The notes beneath the pieces are model-generated. The model was given only the letters and a program-made list of their open reading frames with translations, was not told the origin of the DNA and ran no database searches. From Ignavibacteriales bacterium (lineage in GTDB: Bacteria > Bacteroidota > Ignavibacteria > T3Sed10-11), in NCBI GenBank assembly GCA_003562775.1, contig PWTU01000135.1:1-62125 (forward strand): a stretch of 62,125 nucleotides of DNA, given 5' to 3'. Of the stretch, positions 36,430 to 46,520 are shown piece by piece. How positions within the stretch are numbered: position 1 is the stretch's first letter; each line of letters starts with the position of its first letter. The position numbers and the translations under genes were made by a program.

Positions 36430-37857
36430 ATGAATCAAGTAAACGAACCCAAACAATTATTACCGCTAAGTGAAAAAATCTCATATGGTTTCGGGGACCT
36501 TGGCTCGGTACTATACTGGCAAACTTTCATGTTGTATTTCACATACTTTTACACTGATGTATTTTTACTTCCCGCTTCAATTGCGGCAACGATGTTTCTT
36601 GTTGTTCGGATTTTCGATGGTATAAACGATCCGCTCATGGGCATACTAGCCGACAGAACCAGAACCAGATGGGGGAAGTTCAGACCGTATCTTCTGTGGT
36701 TATGCGTGCCGTTTGCTGTTGCCGGCGTTCTTGCTTTCACCGTACCGGATTTTGGTACGACAGGAAAGATTATCTGGGCGTATAGTACGTTCATCCTTAT
36801 CATGGTACTTTATACAGCAATAAATATTCCGTATACTGCGTTACTCGGAGTGATATCCCCGAACTCTCAGGACCGGACAGCGGTATCATCGGTTAAGTTT
36901 ATTTTTGCATTTGCTGCAGGTATCATTGTATCTGCAACACTTTTACCGATGACTCAATGGCTCGGCGGCGACGATGTTGCTCAAGGATGGCAATACTCAT
37001 TTATAATTTATGGTATCGCCGCCGTTATTTTTTTTCTTATTGCCTTTAAGGGAACACGAGAAAGAGTCCTGCCTCCGAAATCTCAACAGTCTTCTATTAA
37101 AAAGGACATCCACGAACTGATAACCAATAAACCGTGGGTCATTGTTCTCATAACAACGATAATGTTCGTCCTTTTCGTTGCTGTCCGCAGCAGTGTAACA
37201 GCACACTATTTCAGATATTTTATCGGAGTGCAGGAACTCAGTCTTCCGTTCCTTGGAACACGAATATATAGTTTCGAAGTTCTGGTTTCGGCGTATAATA
37301 CTGTCGGTCAGGTCTCTTCATTATTAGGTGTACTTGTTATTCTGTGGGTATCTAAAAAGCTGGGGAAAAAGCGAACCTTTATTACATTCTTTCTTATTGC
37401 GATCTTCAGTACCGGATCAATATACATCCTTACAGCCGATCAGCTGCCTATAATATATTTACTGCAGATTATCGGTTCAATGACCGGAGGTCCATTAAGT
37501 GTTTTACTCTGGGCTATGTATGCCGATACAGCAGATTACAATGAGTGGGTTCGCGGCAGAAGAGCGACGGGACTGATATTCTCAGCATCCACGATGTCTC
37601 AAAAATTCGGTTGGGCGATAGGTGCATATATTGCTTTAACCCTGATGGCGAGTGTCGGATTTGAACCTCATGTGGTTCAAACTGCCGAGAGTCTTCATGG
37701 ATTAATACTCCTCTTCAGTATAATCCCGGCAGGACTCGGCTTATTAGCGCTTGCTATATATCTCACATATCCTCTTCACGAAGAAAAAGTTAAGCAAATG
37801 ACTGCCGAGCTTGAAGCAAGAAGGGCAGAGCGTGGGGAATCGGTGGATATGTCGTAA
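36430..37857 (+). CDS. GPH-family sugar:cation symporter (MFS)
   Basis: The 475-residue protein has ~12 hydrophobic helices and the glycoside-pentoside-hexuronide family motifs: KISYGFGDLGSVLYW near the start, FDGINDPLMGILADRTRTRWGKFRPY in the second loop, and ADYNEWVRGRRATG in the later loop. Such proteins take up oligosaccharides or glycosides with H+ or Na+. It is first in a run with the GH94 phosphorylase, so beta-glucosyl disaccharides such as cellobiose are likely cargo. A paralogue lies at 44272. Confidence 0.92.
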   Translation: MNQVNEPKQLLPLSEKISYGFGDLGSVLYWQTFMLYFTYFYTDVFLLPASIAATMFLVVRIFDGINDPLMGILADRTRTRWGKFRPYLLWLCVPFAVAGVLAFTVPDFGTTGKIIWAYSTFILIMVLYTAINIPYTALLGVISPNSQDRTAVSSVKFIFAFAAGIIVSATLLPMTQWLGGDDVAQGWQYSFIIYGIAAVIFFLIAFKGTRERVLPPKSQQSSIKKDIHELITNKPWVIVLITTIMFVLFVAVRSSVTAHYFRYFIGVQELSLPFLGTRIYSFEVLVSAYNTVGQVSSLLGVLVILWVSKKLGKKRTFITFFLIAIFSTGSIYILTADQLPIIYLLQIIGSMTGGPLSVLLWAMYADTADYNEWVRGRRATGLIFSASTMSQKFGWAIGAYIALTLMASVGFEPHVVQTAESLHGLILLFSIIPAGLGLLALAIYLTYPLHEEKVKQMTAELEARRAERGESVDMS

Positions 37858-37909
37858 CCATTTTGAATTATTTAACAGTACCTTCTTGATCTATACAGGT
37901 TAAGCCATT

Positions 37910-40303
37910 ATGCAATACGGAATTTTTGATGATGAGAAAAAAGAGTATGTAATAACGAATCCCGCAACACCAGCTTCCTGGAGCAACTATCTTGGATCGA
38001 CGAAGTATGGTGCTATCATAACCAACAATGCCGGCGGGTATAGTTTCTATAAGTCTGCCGCCCGGGGACATTTCATGCGCTTTCGCACCAACACCATCCC
38101 GATGGATCAACCGGGGAGGTATATTTACATACATGACCGGGAAAATAAAGATTACTGGTCGGCGTCATGGCAGCCGGTGGGAAAACCCCTTGAAAAATAC
38201 AAATCGATTTGCCGTCACGGATCGGCGTACACAATTATAGAATCGGAATACTCAGGTATTAAGAGTGAGACGACGTATTTTGTTCCCCTTGAAAAAGACT
38301 ACGAATACTGGCTCTGTAAGCTCACAAATGAGAGCGATAAAAAACGGAAGCTCAGATTGTTTACTTTTGTCGAGTATTCCAATCACTGGCTACTGTATCA
38401 GGATATCGTGAATATGCAGTATTCACAGTACATTATTAAAATGGATTGCACGGATAACATTATTGAGCAGGGTATCAATGTAAACTTGCAACCAAACAAT
38501 GAAGATATCGTCGATGAGGGAACTTCAAAATATACATTTCTTGGTGTTGCCGGCGCCCGGGTAACCGGTTTCGATACTGACCGCCAGGCATTTCTCGGTT
38601 TGTATCGTACATATGCAAATCCGGTTGCCGTAGAACGTGGAGAGTGCTTCCAATCGATTGCAGTGGGGGATAACGGCTGCGGCGCACTGCAAATTGACGT
38701 TGAACTTGAACCCGGTGAGAGTACGGAATGTGTCGTTGTAATGGGAATCGGGACGGCATCTACGACCGGTAAAAAAGCCATTGAGGAAGCAAGCGACCTC
38801 AAACTTGTAAAGACACGTTTTACTGAACTGGTATCATACTGGCATTCACGGTTAAACAATTTTATTATCGAAACTCCCGATACAGACTTTAACAGCATGA
38901 TAAATATGTGGAGTGCGTATAATTGTTTAATAACTTTTGCGTGGTCGAGAGCCGCCAGTTTGATTTATGCGGGTGAGCGTGACGGATACGGATACCGCGA
39001 TACCATACAGGATATGCTCGGGATTATACATATTCTCCCGGATGATGCGCGGGAACGGCTGGAGCTGATGATGACAGGCCAGGTATCCACCGGCGGTGCT
39101 ATGCCGGTGGTGAAATTTTTCGATCATAAACCCGGTCAGATGAAACCGCCCGAGGAATCTGAATACCGCTCCGACGATTGTATGTGGTTATTTAATGCAA
39201 TACCTACGTATGTAAAGGAAACCGGCGATATTGAATTCTACAATAAAGTTCTTCCTTATGCCGATACGGGAGAAGATACCGTGCTCGGACATATGAAACG
39301 CGCCATCGAGTTTAACCTTGCTCGCTCCGGTAAACGCGGGTTACCATGCGGGCTGCTGGCAGACTGGAATGATTGCCTCGAGCTGGGACACGGGGGCGAA
39401 ACCGTGTTCGTGGCGTTTCAACTCTACTATGCACTTGGCGTGTATGCGGAGATTTGCGACATGCTTGACAGGCCGGAAGAGAGTGCATGGGCAAACGATC
39501 ATCGTGAGAAACTGGGTATTAATATAGAAGATCATGCGTGGGACGGAGATTGGTATCTCAGAGCATACAGCGAGGATGGACTGGTCTTCGGTTCACATAG
39601 AAACGATGAAGGATCGTTGTGGCTGAACCCCCAAACGTGGTCGGTTATAAGCGGCCACGCCGGTAAGAAAAGAAGTGAGAAAGTGCTCGATATAGTTCAC
39701 AAACGGCTGGCAACCGATTATGGTCTGAGTATCTGTGATCCGCCGTATACAAAAGAAAAGTTAAACGTAATCAGAGCGGTTCTTTTCAATCCGGGAATGA
39801 AGGAGAACGGTGCGATATTCAATCATACCCAGGGATGGGTAGTCATGGCTGAAGCAATACGCGGCAATGGAACACGGGCATTTAATTATTATAAGTCAAC
39901 GCTGCCTGCCGCTTACAATACAGAAGCCGATCTACGGGAAATCGAACCATATGTCTATAGTCAATCGACTCACGGGAAGCACAGCCCGCGTCACGGTGCA
40001 TCCCGGTTACCCTGGCTGACCGGTGCGGCAACGTGGGCATATTACGCCGGACTGCAATATATCCTTGGCATCAGACCCGAATATAACGGTATCACAATCG
40101 ATCCGTGTATCCCGAAAGATTGGGATCAATTTAGAATAAAACGGGTTTTTAGAGGTAAAACGTTGGACATAGAAGTACGCAACCCCAATCAGGTTGAAAA
40201 GGGAATAGACAGATTTGAAATAAATGGTGAAGTGATGGAGGGGAATTTTATTCATGAAGATAAGTTGAAGGAAACGAATTCTATAGTAGCTTATCTTGGT
40301 TAA
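37910..40303 (+). CDS. GH94 phosphorylase (cellobiose phosphorylase-like)
   Basis: The 797-residue cytoplasmic protein matches GH94 over its full length: N-terminal beta-sandwich (YGAIITNNAGGYSFYKSA), (alpha/alpha)6 barrel with the general acid Asp485 in LLADWNDCLELG, and the phosphate-site region with HTQGWVVMAEA and STHGKHSPRHGASRLPW. Family members split cellobiose, chitobiose or related beta-glucosides with phosphate to an alpha-sugar-1-phosphate. Length and overall pattern are nearest to cellobiose phosphorylase, but the acceptor preference is not certain. It follows the GPH transporter by 52 bp. Confidence 0.92.
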   Translation: MQYGIFDDEKKEYVITNPATPASWSNYLGSTKYGAIITNNAGGYSFYKSAARGHFMRFRTNTIPMDQPGRYIYIHDRENKDYWSASWQPVGKPLEKYKSICRHGSAYTIIESEYSGIKSETTYFVPLEKDYEYWLCKLTNESDKKRKLRLFTFVEYSNHWLLYQDIVNMQYSQYIIKMDCTDNIIEQGINVNLQPNNEDIVDEGTSKYTFLGVAGARVTGFDTDRQAFLGLYRTYANPVAVERGECFQSIAVGDNGCGALQIDVELEPGESTECVVVMGIGTASTTGKKAIEEASDLKLVKTRFTELVSYWHSRLNNFIIETPDTDFNSMINMWSAYNCLITFAWSRAASLIYAGERDGYGYRDTIQDMLGIIHILPDDARERLELMMTGQVSTGGAMPVVKFFDHKPGQMKPPEESEYRSDDCMWLFNAIPTYVKETGDIEFYNKVLPYADTGEDTVLGHMKRAIEFNLARSGKRGLPCGLLADWNDCLELGHGGETVFVAFQLYYALGVYAEICDMLDRPEESAWANDHREKLGINIEDHAWDGDWYLRAYSEDGLVFGSHRNDEGSLWLNPQTWSVISGHAGKKRSEKVLDIVHKRLATDYGLSICDPPYTKEKLNVIRAVLFNPGMKENGAIFNHTQGWVVMAEAIRGNGTRAFNYYKSTLPAAYNTEADLREIEPYVYSQSTHGKHSPRHGASRLPWLTGAATWAYYAGLQYILGIRPEYNGITIDPCIPKDWDQFRIKRVFRGKTLDIEVRNPNQVEKGIDRFEINGEVMEGNFIHEDKLKETNSIVAYLG

Positions 40304-40448
40304 ATGAATGTACTATAACATAGTGATTTAACGATTTTGTTAATGGTTATTTGGTTGATCGTTAATCGGAGCGTTCAGCAGCAACAACAATTAACCAATA
40401 TCAATTAACGATTAACAAGAATACGAAACACAAAACAAAAAACAAACC
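40304..40448 (+). repeat. Intergenic repeat and imperfect inverted repeat
   Basis: The 15-mer GTTAATGGTTATTTG at 40339-40353 also occurs at 35513-35527, in the gap after the symporter. Next to it, arms 40354-40367 and 40403-40416 are complementary with two mismatches and could fold as a long hairpin. The end of the gap is A-rich before the GH130 start. Confidence 0.5.
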
Positions 40449-41438
40449 ATGAAAACAATTATCGGATCCTCACTCCCGAATCTCCCATGGGAGGATAAAC
40501 CAAAAGGGAGTATCGCGCCTGTGTGGCGTTATAGCAAAAATCCTATCATTGGGTGGAATCCCACTGAATCCATCGCAAGAGTTTTTAACAGCGCCGTGCT
40601 TCCGCACGATGGAGCATTCATCGGTGTATTCAGGGCGGATCATAAAAACGGCCGTGCGAACATACACTTCGGTCGAAGCAGGGATGGCATTAATTTCGAA
40701 ATCGACGATAACGTCATTCCATGGGTAGACCGGGATGGAAAACCTTTTCCGGTAAGCTATGCATACGACCCGCGTTTTGTAAAAATCGAAGATATCTTTT
40801 ACGTTGTATGGTGCGACGATATGCATGGAGCATCGATAGGAATGGGCTATACCAGGGATTTGAAAAACTGGATACGATTGCCGAATCCTCTCATGCCATT
40901 TAACCGAAACGGCGTGTTGTTTCCCCGGAAAGTAAATGGAATGTACAAGCTGTTGAGCCGGCCCAGTGACAGCGGACACACACCGTTCGGTGATATATTT
41001 ATTAGCGAAAGTCCCGATCTCATTTACTGGGGTAATCATCATTGGGTAATGGGAAAAGGCGGACTCGGCTGGTGGCAGGGAACTAAGATCGGTGCGGGTC
41101 CGGTACCGATTGAGACAACCGAGGGGTGGTTGCTGTTCTATCACGGTGTTTCGAATACCTGCAACGGTTTTGTGTACAGCATCGGTGTTGCAATTCTGGA
41201 TATCAATAAACCGGAAAAAGTAAAGTACCGTTGCGGCAATTATTTGCTGACTCCGGAAGAACAATATGAAGTGAGCGGCTTTGTGCCCAATGTTGTTTTT
41301 CCGTGTCAGAATCTGTACGATGCCGATACCGGTCGTATTGCAATTTATTACGGGGCGGCCGATACATATACTGCAATAGCATTTTGTCAGGTGGATGAAA
41401 CAATAGAGTATGTGAAGAAACATAATGAGGTTATCTGA
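40449..41438 (+). CDS. GH130 beta-mannoside phosphorylase (GH130_2-like)
   Basis: The 329-residue protein matches the shorter GH130 type in a five-bladed beta-propeller: FNSAVLPHDGAFIGVFRAD, YAYDPRFVKIED with the catalytic Asp107, and a late ISTTEGWLLFYHG-like phosphate region (ETTEGWLLFYHGV). GH130_2 enzymes phosphorolyse beta-1,4-mannooligosaccharides or Man-GlcNAc to mannose-1-phosphate. There is no signal peptide, so it is cytoplasmic. A 325-codon frame on the other strand is a shadow of this gene. Confidence 0.9.
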   Translation: MKTIIGSSLPNLPWEDKPKGSIAPVWRYSKNPIIGWNPTESIARVFNSAVLPHDGAFIGVFRADHKNGRANIHFGRSRDGINFEIDDNVIPWVDRDGKPFPVSYAYDPRFVKIEDIFYVVWCDDMHGASIGMGYTRDLKNWIRLPNPLMPFNRNGVLFPRKVNGMYKLLSRPSDSGHTPFGDIFISESPDLIYWGNHHWVMGKGGLGWWQGTKIGAGPVPIETTEGWLLFYHGVSNTCNGFVYSIGVAILDINKPEKVKYRCGNYLLTPEEQYEVSGFVPNVVFPCQNLYDADTGRIAIYYGAADTYTAIAFCQVDETIEYVKKHNEVI

Positions 41439-41480
41439 GAGATCCATAACATTGAAATAAAGAAACCATTTGATGAGGAC

Positions 41481-41536
41481 TTGACTTTTTCAATTTAATT
41501 TATTAAATAACAGTGTGTTTTTCAATCAATTTGATT
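41481..41536 (+). promoter_or_regulatory. Promoter and palindromic operator before the second GH130 gene
   Basis: TTGACT (41481-41486), 17 bp, TAAATA (41504-41509), then the palindrome AATCAATTTGATT at 41524-41536. From TTGACT to TTGATTTATGAA it is nearly identical to 61452-61512, including the whole spacer. It lies in a 390-bp gap (41439-41828), so the genes from 41829 on have their own start point. Confidence 0.7.
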
Positions 41537-41755
41537 TATGAATTACTTGTGATAGCACACCTGATGTTACTGTGCTTTATAGGAAGTAAGTATGTCGATC
41601 GATAAAGTGCAGCAAGCCGGCTCGTACGGGGTAGTATTTGATGTATCTATTTTCCCACATGGAATCCATTTCCACTTCTACTGGCGAAGGGCAAGCTACT
41701 TTAAAAGTGAAGAAAATGGAATTCATCAAATAACGAGCATGCTTTTCCTTGTAAA

Positions 41756-41783
41756 CAGGGGAAGCAATACTTCCCTTCCCCTG
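41756..41783 (+). terminator. Leader hairpin, possible attenuator
   Basis: CAGGGGAAG (41756-41764) pairs perfectly with CTTCCCCTG (41775-41783) around a 10-nt loop, followed by ATATTTATT. It lies in the transcribed leader 45 bp before the GH130 start. It could end some transcripts, protect the mRNA 5' end or expose/hide the ribosome site. The U tract is imperfect. Confidence 0.45.
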
Positions 41784-41828
41784 ATATTTATTCGCTTATC
41801 GCTCTCACTTTTAACAATTGTCTAATAG

Positions 41829-43034
41829 ATGAATGAAACCAGTATAAATACAATATTCAGAAGCCGCCGTGCAGAAGTAGAATCAGCTTATGAAAAGTTA
41901 CTGAAGCAAAATAACAAAGAAATACCGGGCGGTAACGGCATTTTCGATAGATACAAATATCCAATATTGACCGCGAAGCACACGCCGCTTCATTGGCGAT
42001 ATGATTTCAATCCGCAAAAAAATCCTCATTTCATGGAACGAATGGGAATTAACGCAGTGTTCAACCCCGGTGCTATAAAATATAACGGCAAGTATATACT
42101 TATAGCCCGGGTTGAAGGAGCGGACAGAAAATCCTTTTTTGCCATTGCTGATAGTTCCACTGGTATTGATAGTTTCAGGTTTCGTGACTTTCCGATACGA
42201 ATGCCGGAGACTGAAACCCCCGATGTGAATGTTTATGATATCCGGTTGACGAAACACCAGGATGGCTGGATTTATGGTGTCTTCTGTACTGAACGGAAAA
42301 ATCCGGACACACCAATTTACGATACTTCGAGTGCTATTGCTCAGACGGGAATTGCCCGGACAAAAGATTTAGTGAATTGGGAACGGCTTCCCGATTTGAT
42401 TGCACCATCAAAACAACAGCGAAATGTCGTGCTTCATCCGGAATTTATTGATGGAAAGTATGCTTTTTATACACGTCCACAAGATGATTTTATTGAAACT
42501 GGAAAAGGAAAGGGAATCGGTTGGGCATTATGTGATGATATCGAGAATGCCCGTGTTGAGAAGGAAGAAATAATTGACGAACGAATATATCACACTATAA
42601 AAGAACTAAAAAATGGACAGGGCCCACCTCCTTTAAAAACACCGAAAGGATGGTTGCACTGTGCGCACGGTGTACGCCGCACTGCAGCAGGGCTTCGCTA
42701 TGTTTTATATTTGTTTCTATCCAATTTGAATAATCCCTCTAAAGTTATTAAACGCCCTGCCGGACTCTTTATCGGTCCGAAAGGCGGAGAGCGGATCGGT
42801 GATGTATCCAATGTTGTGTTTTCAAACGGTTGGATCCTGGATGAAGACGGAACGGTATTTATTTACTACGCATCTTCCGATACACGTGTACATGTCGCAA
42901 CCTCTACCATTGATAAATTATTGGACTACGTATGTAATACTCCACCAGATCTTTGCCGATCGGCTGCAAGTGTGGAACAACGCTGCGATCTGATTGAGCG
43001 AAATCTAAAGCTACTGAATAAGGGTAATACATGA
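41829..43034 (+). CDS. GH130 4-O-beta-mannosyl-glucose phosphorylase-like (GH130_1)
   Basis: The 401-residue protein matches the longer GH130_1 type: [53 protein letters not shown] with catalytic Asp137, and [11 protein letters not shown] with [15 protein letters not shown] near the end. GH130_1 enzymes cleave Man-beta-1,4-Glc with phosphate to mannose-1-phosphate and glucose. The next gene, overlapping by four bases (ATGA), is an epimerase that makes that substrate from mannobiose, which supports the assignment. Cytoplasmic, no signal peptide. Confidence 0.92.
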   Translation: MNETSINTIFRSRRAEVESAYEKLLKQNNKEIPGGNGIFDRYKYPILTAKHTPLHWRYDFNPQKNPHFMERMGINAVFNPGAIKYNGKYILIARVEGADRKSFFAIADSSTGIDSFRFRDFPIRMPETETPDVNVYDIRLTKHQDGWIYGVFCTERKNPDTPIYDTSSAIAQTGIARTKDLVNWERLPDLIAPSKQQRNVVLHPEFIDGKYAFYTRPQDDFIETGKGKGIGWALCDDIENARVEKEEIIDERIYHTIKELKNGQGPPPLKTPKGWLHCAHGVRRTAAGLRYVLYLFLSNLNNPSKVIKRPAGLFIGPKGGERIGDVSNVVFSNGWILDEDGTVFIYYASSDTRVHVATSTIDKLLDYVCNTPPDLCRSAASVEQRCDLIERNLKLLNKGNT

Positions 43035-44257
43035 ATGCAGTAGATTTACAGTTACAATTGAGAAAAGAGCTCGATGCTGAATTGCGAAAACATATCCTTG
43101 AATACTGGATGACCCATGCAATAGATCATGAGCACGGAGGATTTTACGGTCGTGTGAACCGGTATAATCAACCGGTAGAAAATGCATTGAAGTCGGCTGT
43201 TCTGAATACCCGAATATTGTGGACCTTTGCGGCTGCGTATCGTATGATTGACAATGTAAAATATCGTTCGGTGGCAGATGATGCTTTCGATTATATTGAT
43301 AAAAGGTTCTGGGATAAGGAATATGGTGGAGTCTACTGGCTGGTCAATGATACGGGACAGCCGTATGATAGAAAAAAACATATTTACTCCCAGGCATTTG
43401 CATTATATGGGTATAGTGAATATTACCGGGCTGCCGGTTATCAAAATGCATTAGAACGCTCGATAGAAATTTTCAACCTCATGGAGAAATATTGTTTTGA
43501 TGACGAGAATAATGGATACCATGAGGTGTTTAATAACGCCTGGAATCCACTGCCTGATGCTAAACTAAATGATGAAGATATAGTCGTTGTCAAGCGAAGT
43601 TTAAATACCCATCTTCATATTATCGAGGCGTTTACGAACCTCTATCGAATATGGCCCGATAATATTTTGTATAATCGCCTGAAGATGCTCATTGAATTAT
43701 TCTTAGGTCCGATTTATGATACGAAGCACCATCATCTGTATCAGTTTTTCGATGAACAGTGGAATGTTACCGATACTGTTTATTCATACGGACACGATAT
43801 CGAGGCAAGCTGGCTGCTTTCCGATGCGGCAACCGTATTGAACGATGCCCGGCTTATCGCTGCAACGGATAAATTAGCAGAAGAAATTGCATACACGACA
43901 CTTATCGAAGGTATGGACAAAGTGAACGGAGGTCTTTCCAATTCAGGTAAAGATGGAGAAGTCGTTGATACCGATAAGCAATGGTGGGTTCAGGCAGAAG
44001 CGATAGTCGGTTTTTTTGATGCATATCAAAAAACCGGTAATGAGGAGTTTTTAAATGCTGCTGTGCAAATATGGTCGTTTGCAAAAGATAAAGTAAAAGA
44101 TCATAAATATGGAGACTGGTTTTTCAAAATTTCACAGAATGGAAAACCGTATCTGAACGAAGATAAAATCGGTCCCTGGAAGTGCCCATACCACACTGTC
44201 CGTGCCTGCATAGAGGTAATTCGGCGCACAGAGCATGTCTTATCACCTACAGGATAG
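43031..44257 (+). CDS. AGE-family epimerase, cellobiose/mannobiose 2-epimerase-like
   Basis: The 408-residue protein is an (alpha/alpha)6-barrel of the N-acylglucosamine 2-epimerase family. Catalytic histidine motifs are present: [43 protein letters not shown] and [15 protein letters not shown]. Cellobiose 2-epimerases of this type convert mannobiose to mannosyl-glucose in the mannan pathway, feeding GH130_1. Coupling with the preceding GH130_1 gene fits this exactly. It has no signal peptide, unlike its paralogue at 51007. Confidence 0.92.
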   Translation: MNAVDLQLQLRKELDAELRKHILEYWMTHAIDHEHGGFYGRVNRYNQPVENALKSAVLNTRILWTFAAAYRMIDNVKYRSVADDAFDYIDKRFWDKEYGGVYWLVNDTGQPYDRKKHIYSQAFALYGYSEYYRAAGYQNALERSIEIFNLMEKYCFDDENNGYHEVFNNAWNPLPDAKLNDEDIVVVKRSLNTHLHIIEAFTNLYRIWPDNILYNRLKMLIELFLGPIYDTKHHHLYQFFDEQWNVTDTVYSYGHDIEASWLLSDAATVLNDARLIAATDKLAEEIAYTTLIEGMDKVNGGLSNSGKDGEVVDTDKQWWVQAEAIVGFFDAYQKTGNEEFLNAAVQIWSFAKDKVKDHKYGDWFFKISQNGKPYLNEDKIGPWKCPYHTVRACIEVIRRTEHVLSPTG

Positions 44258-44271
44258 ACATAATATCAAAG

Positions 44272-45678
44272 ATGATGAATAATAGAATTGAACAAATGCC
44301 GCTCAAATTGAGAGAAAAAGTCGCATACGGAGCAGGCGATTTTGCATCTTCCATGTTCTGGAAGCTTTTCTCGATGTTTCTTCTCTTTTTCTATACCGAT
44401 GTTGTCGGTATTTCTGCCGCTGCCGTCGGGACTATGTTTTTGGTTACAAGAATCTGGGACAGTGCAAATGATCCGATCATGGGATTGATTGCAGACCGGA
44501 CAAAAACACGATGGGGAAAATTTCGTCCCTATCTCCTGTTTGTTGCAGTACCCTTTGCTATAATCGGTATTTTAACATTCACATCTCCGGATTTGAGTGC
44601 AACGGGCAAAATTATTTATGCGTATGTTACCTACACATTAATGATGATGGTCTATACGGCGGTAAATGTTCCATACGCGGCATTGATGGGAGTTATGTCC
44701 GCAAATACAGTAGAGCGCACTTCTTTAGCCTCGTTCAGGTTCCTCGGTGCATTCAGCGGCGGATTATTTGTCACTGCAACAGCGACTTATTTAATCGAGT
44801 ATTTCGGCAACGGGTTGGATAGTGCCGTGGGGTATCAGTTTACAGTCGCTATTTATTCGGTGTTAGCTGCTGTATTATTTATTTTCACCTTTGCCGGAAC
44901 GAAAGAACGGTTACGGCCTCCCGTTCAGAGAAACAAACTCAAAGACGATCTGAAAGATATTATAAAAAACGGACCCTGGTTCATTATGCTGGCGGCAAAC
45001 ATATCGTTTCTGATTTTTAACTCCCTTCGTGAGGCGGCTATGATATTTTACTTCCGGTACTATGTCGGTCCGCAGGATGTAATCTATTTTGGTTCGGTGA
45101 GTCCGTCGGTGTTGGTATCCACCTATATGTCGCTTTGGTTGGCAGCCAATATTGTGGGGGTTTTGTTGGCTAAGCCTGTTGCAAAAAGGCTGGGAAAGAA
45201 AAGAACATTCTTCTCGTTCATGGTCGCAACAACAATATTGAGTTTTTCATTATATTTTGTCCTCCCACATCAGGTTGAACTGATGTTCTTACTTAATTTT
45301 ATTATAGGCGTTACAACAGGTATTAACCTGCCTATTATCTGGTCGATTTTTGCCGACATAGCCGATTATTCGGAGTGGAAGAATAATCGCAGAGCGACCG
45401 GATTAATTTTCTCGTCGTCATCTATGTCGCAGAAATTCGGTTGGACCCTCGGCGGTGCATTCAGCGGATGGATACTGGCAGCATTTACCTATCAACCCGG
45501 AGTCGAACAAAGCGATCTGTCGATACTTGGCATTCGGTTACTTATTAGTGTTTTTGCCGGTATAGGTGCGTTGTTATGTGTTATCTGTATATATAATTAC
45601 AAACTGGATGATAATACCATGAAAGAGATAACAGCAGAATTAATGAAACGGCGAAATGAAGAAAATGCGAAAGAATAA
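44272..45678 (+). CDS. GPH-family sugar:cation symporter (MFS), second copy
   Basis: I take the ATG at 44272 (MMNNRIEQMPLKLREKVAYG, 468 residues), 14 bp after the epimerase stop; the frame extends upstream only as a shadow of that gene. It has ~12 helices and the same GPH motifs as the transporter at 36430 (WDSANDPIMGLIADRTKTRWGKFRPY; ADYSEWKNNRRATG). Placed with GH130_1 and the epimerase, it probably imports manno-disaccharides. Its 3' end overlaps the GH3 remnant. Confidence 0.92.
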   Translation: MMNNRIEQMPLKLREKVAYGAGDFASSMFWKLFSMFLLFFYTDVVGISAAAVGTMFLVTRIWDSANDPIMGLIADRTKTRWGKFRPYLLFVAVPFAIIGILTFTSPDLSATGKIIYAYVTYTLMMMVYTAVNVPYAALMGVMSANTVERTSLASFRFLGAFSGGLFVTATATYLIEYFGNGLDSAVGYQFTVAIYSVLAAVLFIFTFAGTKERLRPPVQRNKLKDDLKDIIKNGPWFIMLAANISFLIFNSLREAAMIFYFRYYVGPQDVIYFGSVSPSVLVSTYMSLWLAANIVGVLLAKPVAKRLGKKRTFFSFMVATTILSFSLYFVLPHQVELMFLLNFIIGVTTGINLPIIWSIFADIADYSEWKNNRRATGLIFSSSSMSQKFGWTLGGAFSGWILAAFTYQPGVEQSDLSILGIRLLISVFAGIGALLCVICIYNYKLDDNTMKEITAELMKRRNEENAKE

Positions 45679-46501
45679 TGAAAAAACTCAAGCATTAATA
45701 GATTCTGAATTCAATGGGACAATTGGTATCATCGGGCCTACTGAAGGAGAGGACATGAAGAAAGTACTTGTCCGGAATATCGATGGAGTGCAGAACACAC
45801 TTGATCAGCTTGATGCGAACGAAGCGTTAACGATAGTCGGTGCGTTAATAGAGGCTGCCGGCGAAACACACATGACTTATGTCGAGGGGGCGGTTTTTAA
45901 ACGAACAGACAATGAAACGTTTCCGATCTGTATTATAACCGATATCGATAAAGCGGTAACTGCAGCTGAACGAGCGGATGCAATCATTCTTACGTTAGCC
46001 GAACCTTCATATTGCGAGACAGAAGGGAATATCGATGATCTTACTATTGACGATTCTCAGATACAACTTGCGAATGCAATGATTGAAACCGGCCAACCTG
46101 TTATTCTTGTGCTTGCACAGGGAAGACCCTGCACTATTTCATGCTTCGTGGATGGTGTAGATGCAGTGGTAATTGCCGGACTTCCGGGAATGGAGGGAGG
46201 TCGGGCAATCTCGGATATTTTATACGGCGACGTAAATCCGTCGGCAAAGCTGCCCTATTCCTATCCGATTGCGCCGAACGCTCTTACCCCGTACGATCGT
46301 AAACATATTGAAGCTGATACCTATAATCCTCAGTGGGAGTTCGGTCATGGATTGTCGTATACTACGTTTGAATATTCCGACCTGCGGCTCAACAGGTATA
46401 CACTTTCACCCGACGAGTCAATGGAAGTTTCGGTGCAAGTTACGAATACAGGTAATCGAAAAATAAAAGAAGTAGTTCATTTGTCAACATCATATCTATG
46501 A
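45656..46501 (+). pseudogene. Truncated GH3 glycosidase (C-terminal domain only)
   Basis: The 281 codons match only the second, (alpha/beta)6 domain of GH3 beta-glucosidases (IGIIGPTEGEDM, ADAIILTLAEPSYCETEG, GQPVILVLAQGRPC, GLPGMEGGRAISDILYGDVNPSAKLPYSY, EFGHGLSYTTFEYSDL) and the first strands of the FnIII-like domain (VQVTNTGNRKIKEVVHLS). The ~300-residue (beta/alpha)8 domain with the nucleophile is absent, and the FnIII domain stops early. It begins inside the end of the transporter gene. It is most likely a remnant of an internal deletion, although the frame is still open and might make a non-catalytic protein. Confidence 0.75.
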
Positions 46502-46520
46502 AATAGTATCGGGAGGTCCG

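Noticed and set aside
40470-41447. A 325-codon frame antisense to the first GH130 gene
   Set aside because: It mirrors the real gene almost exactly, has cysteine/isoleucine-rich composition typical of reverse-strand shadows and shows no family motif.
41592-41825. A 77-codon frame with an acceptable AGGAAG site in the leader before the second GH130 gene
   Set aside because: No recognisable motif, unlike real neighbours in composition, and it covers the leader hairpin. I treat it as leader RNA, though a leader peptide cannot be excluded.
45835-45852. GCGTTAACG-like sequence resembling the LacI operator
   Set aside because: It is inside coding sequence, lacks the full 14-bp symmetry and is not near a promoter.
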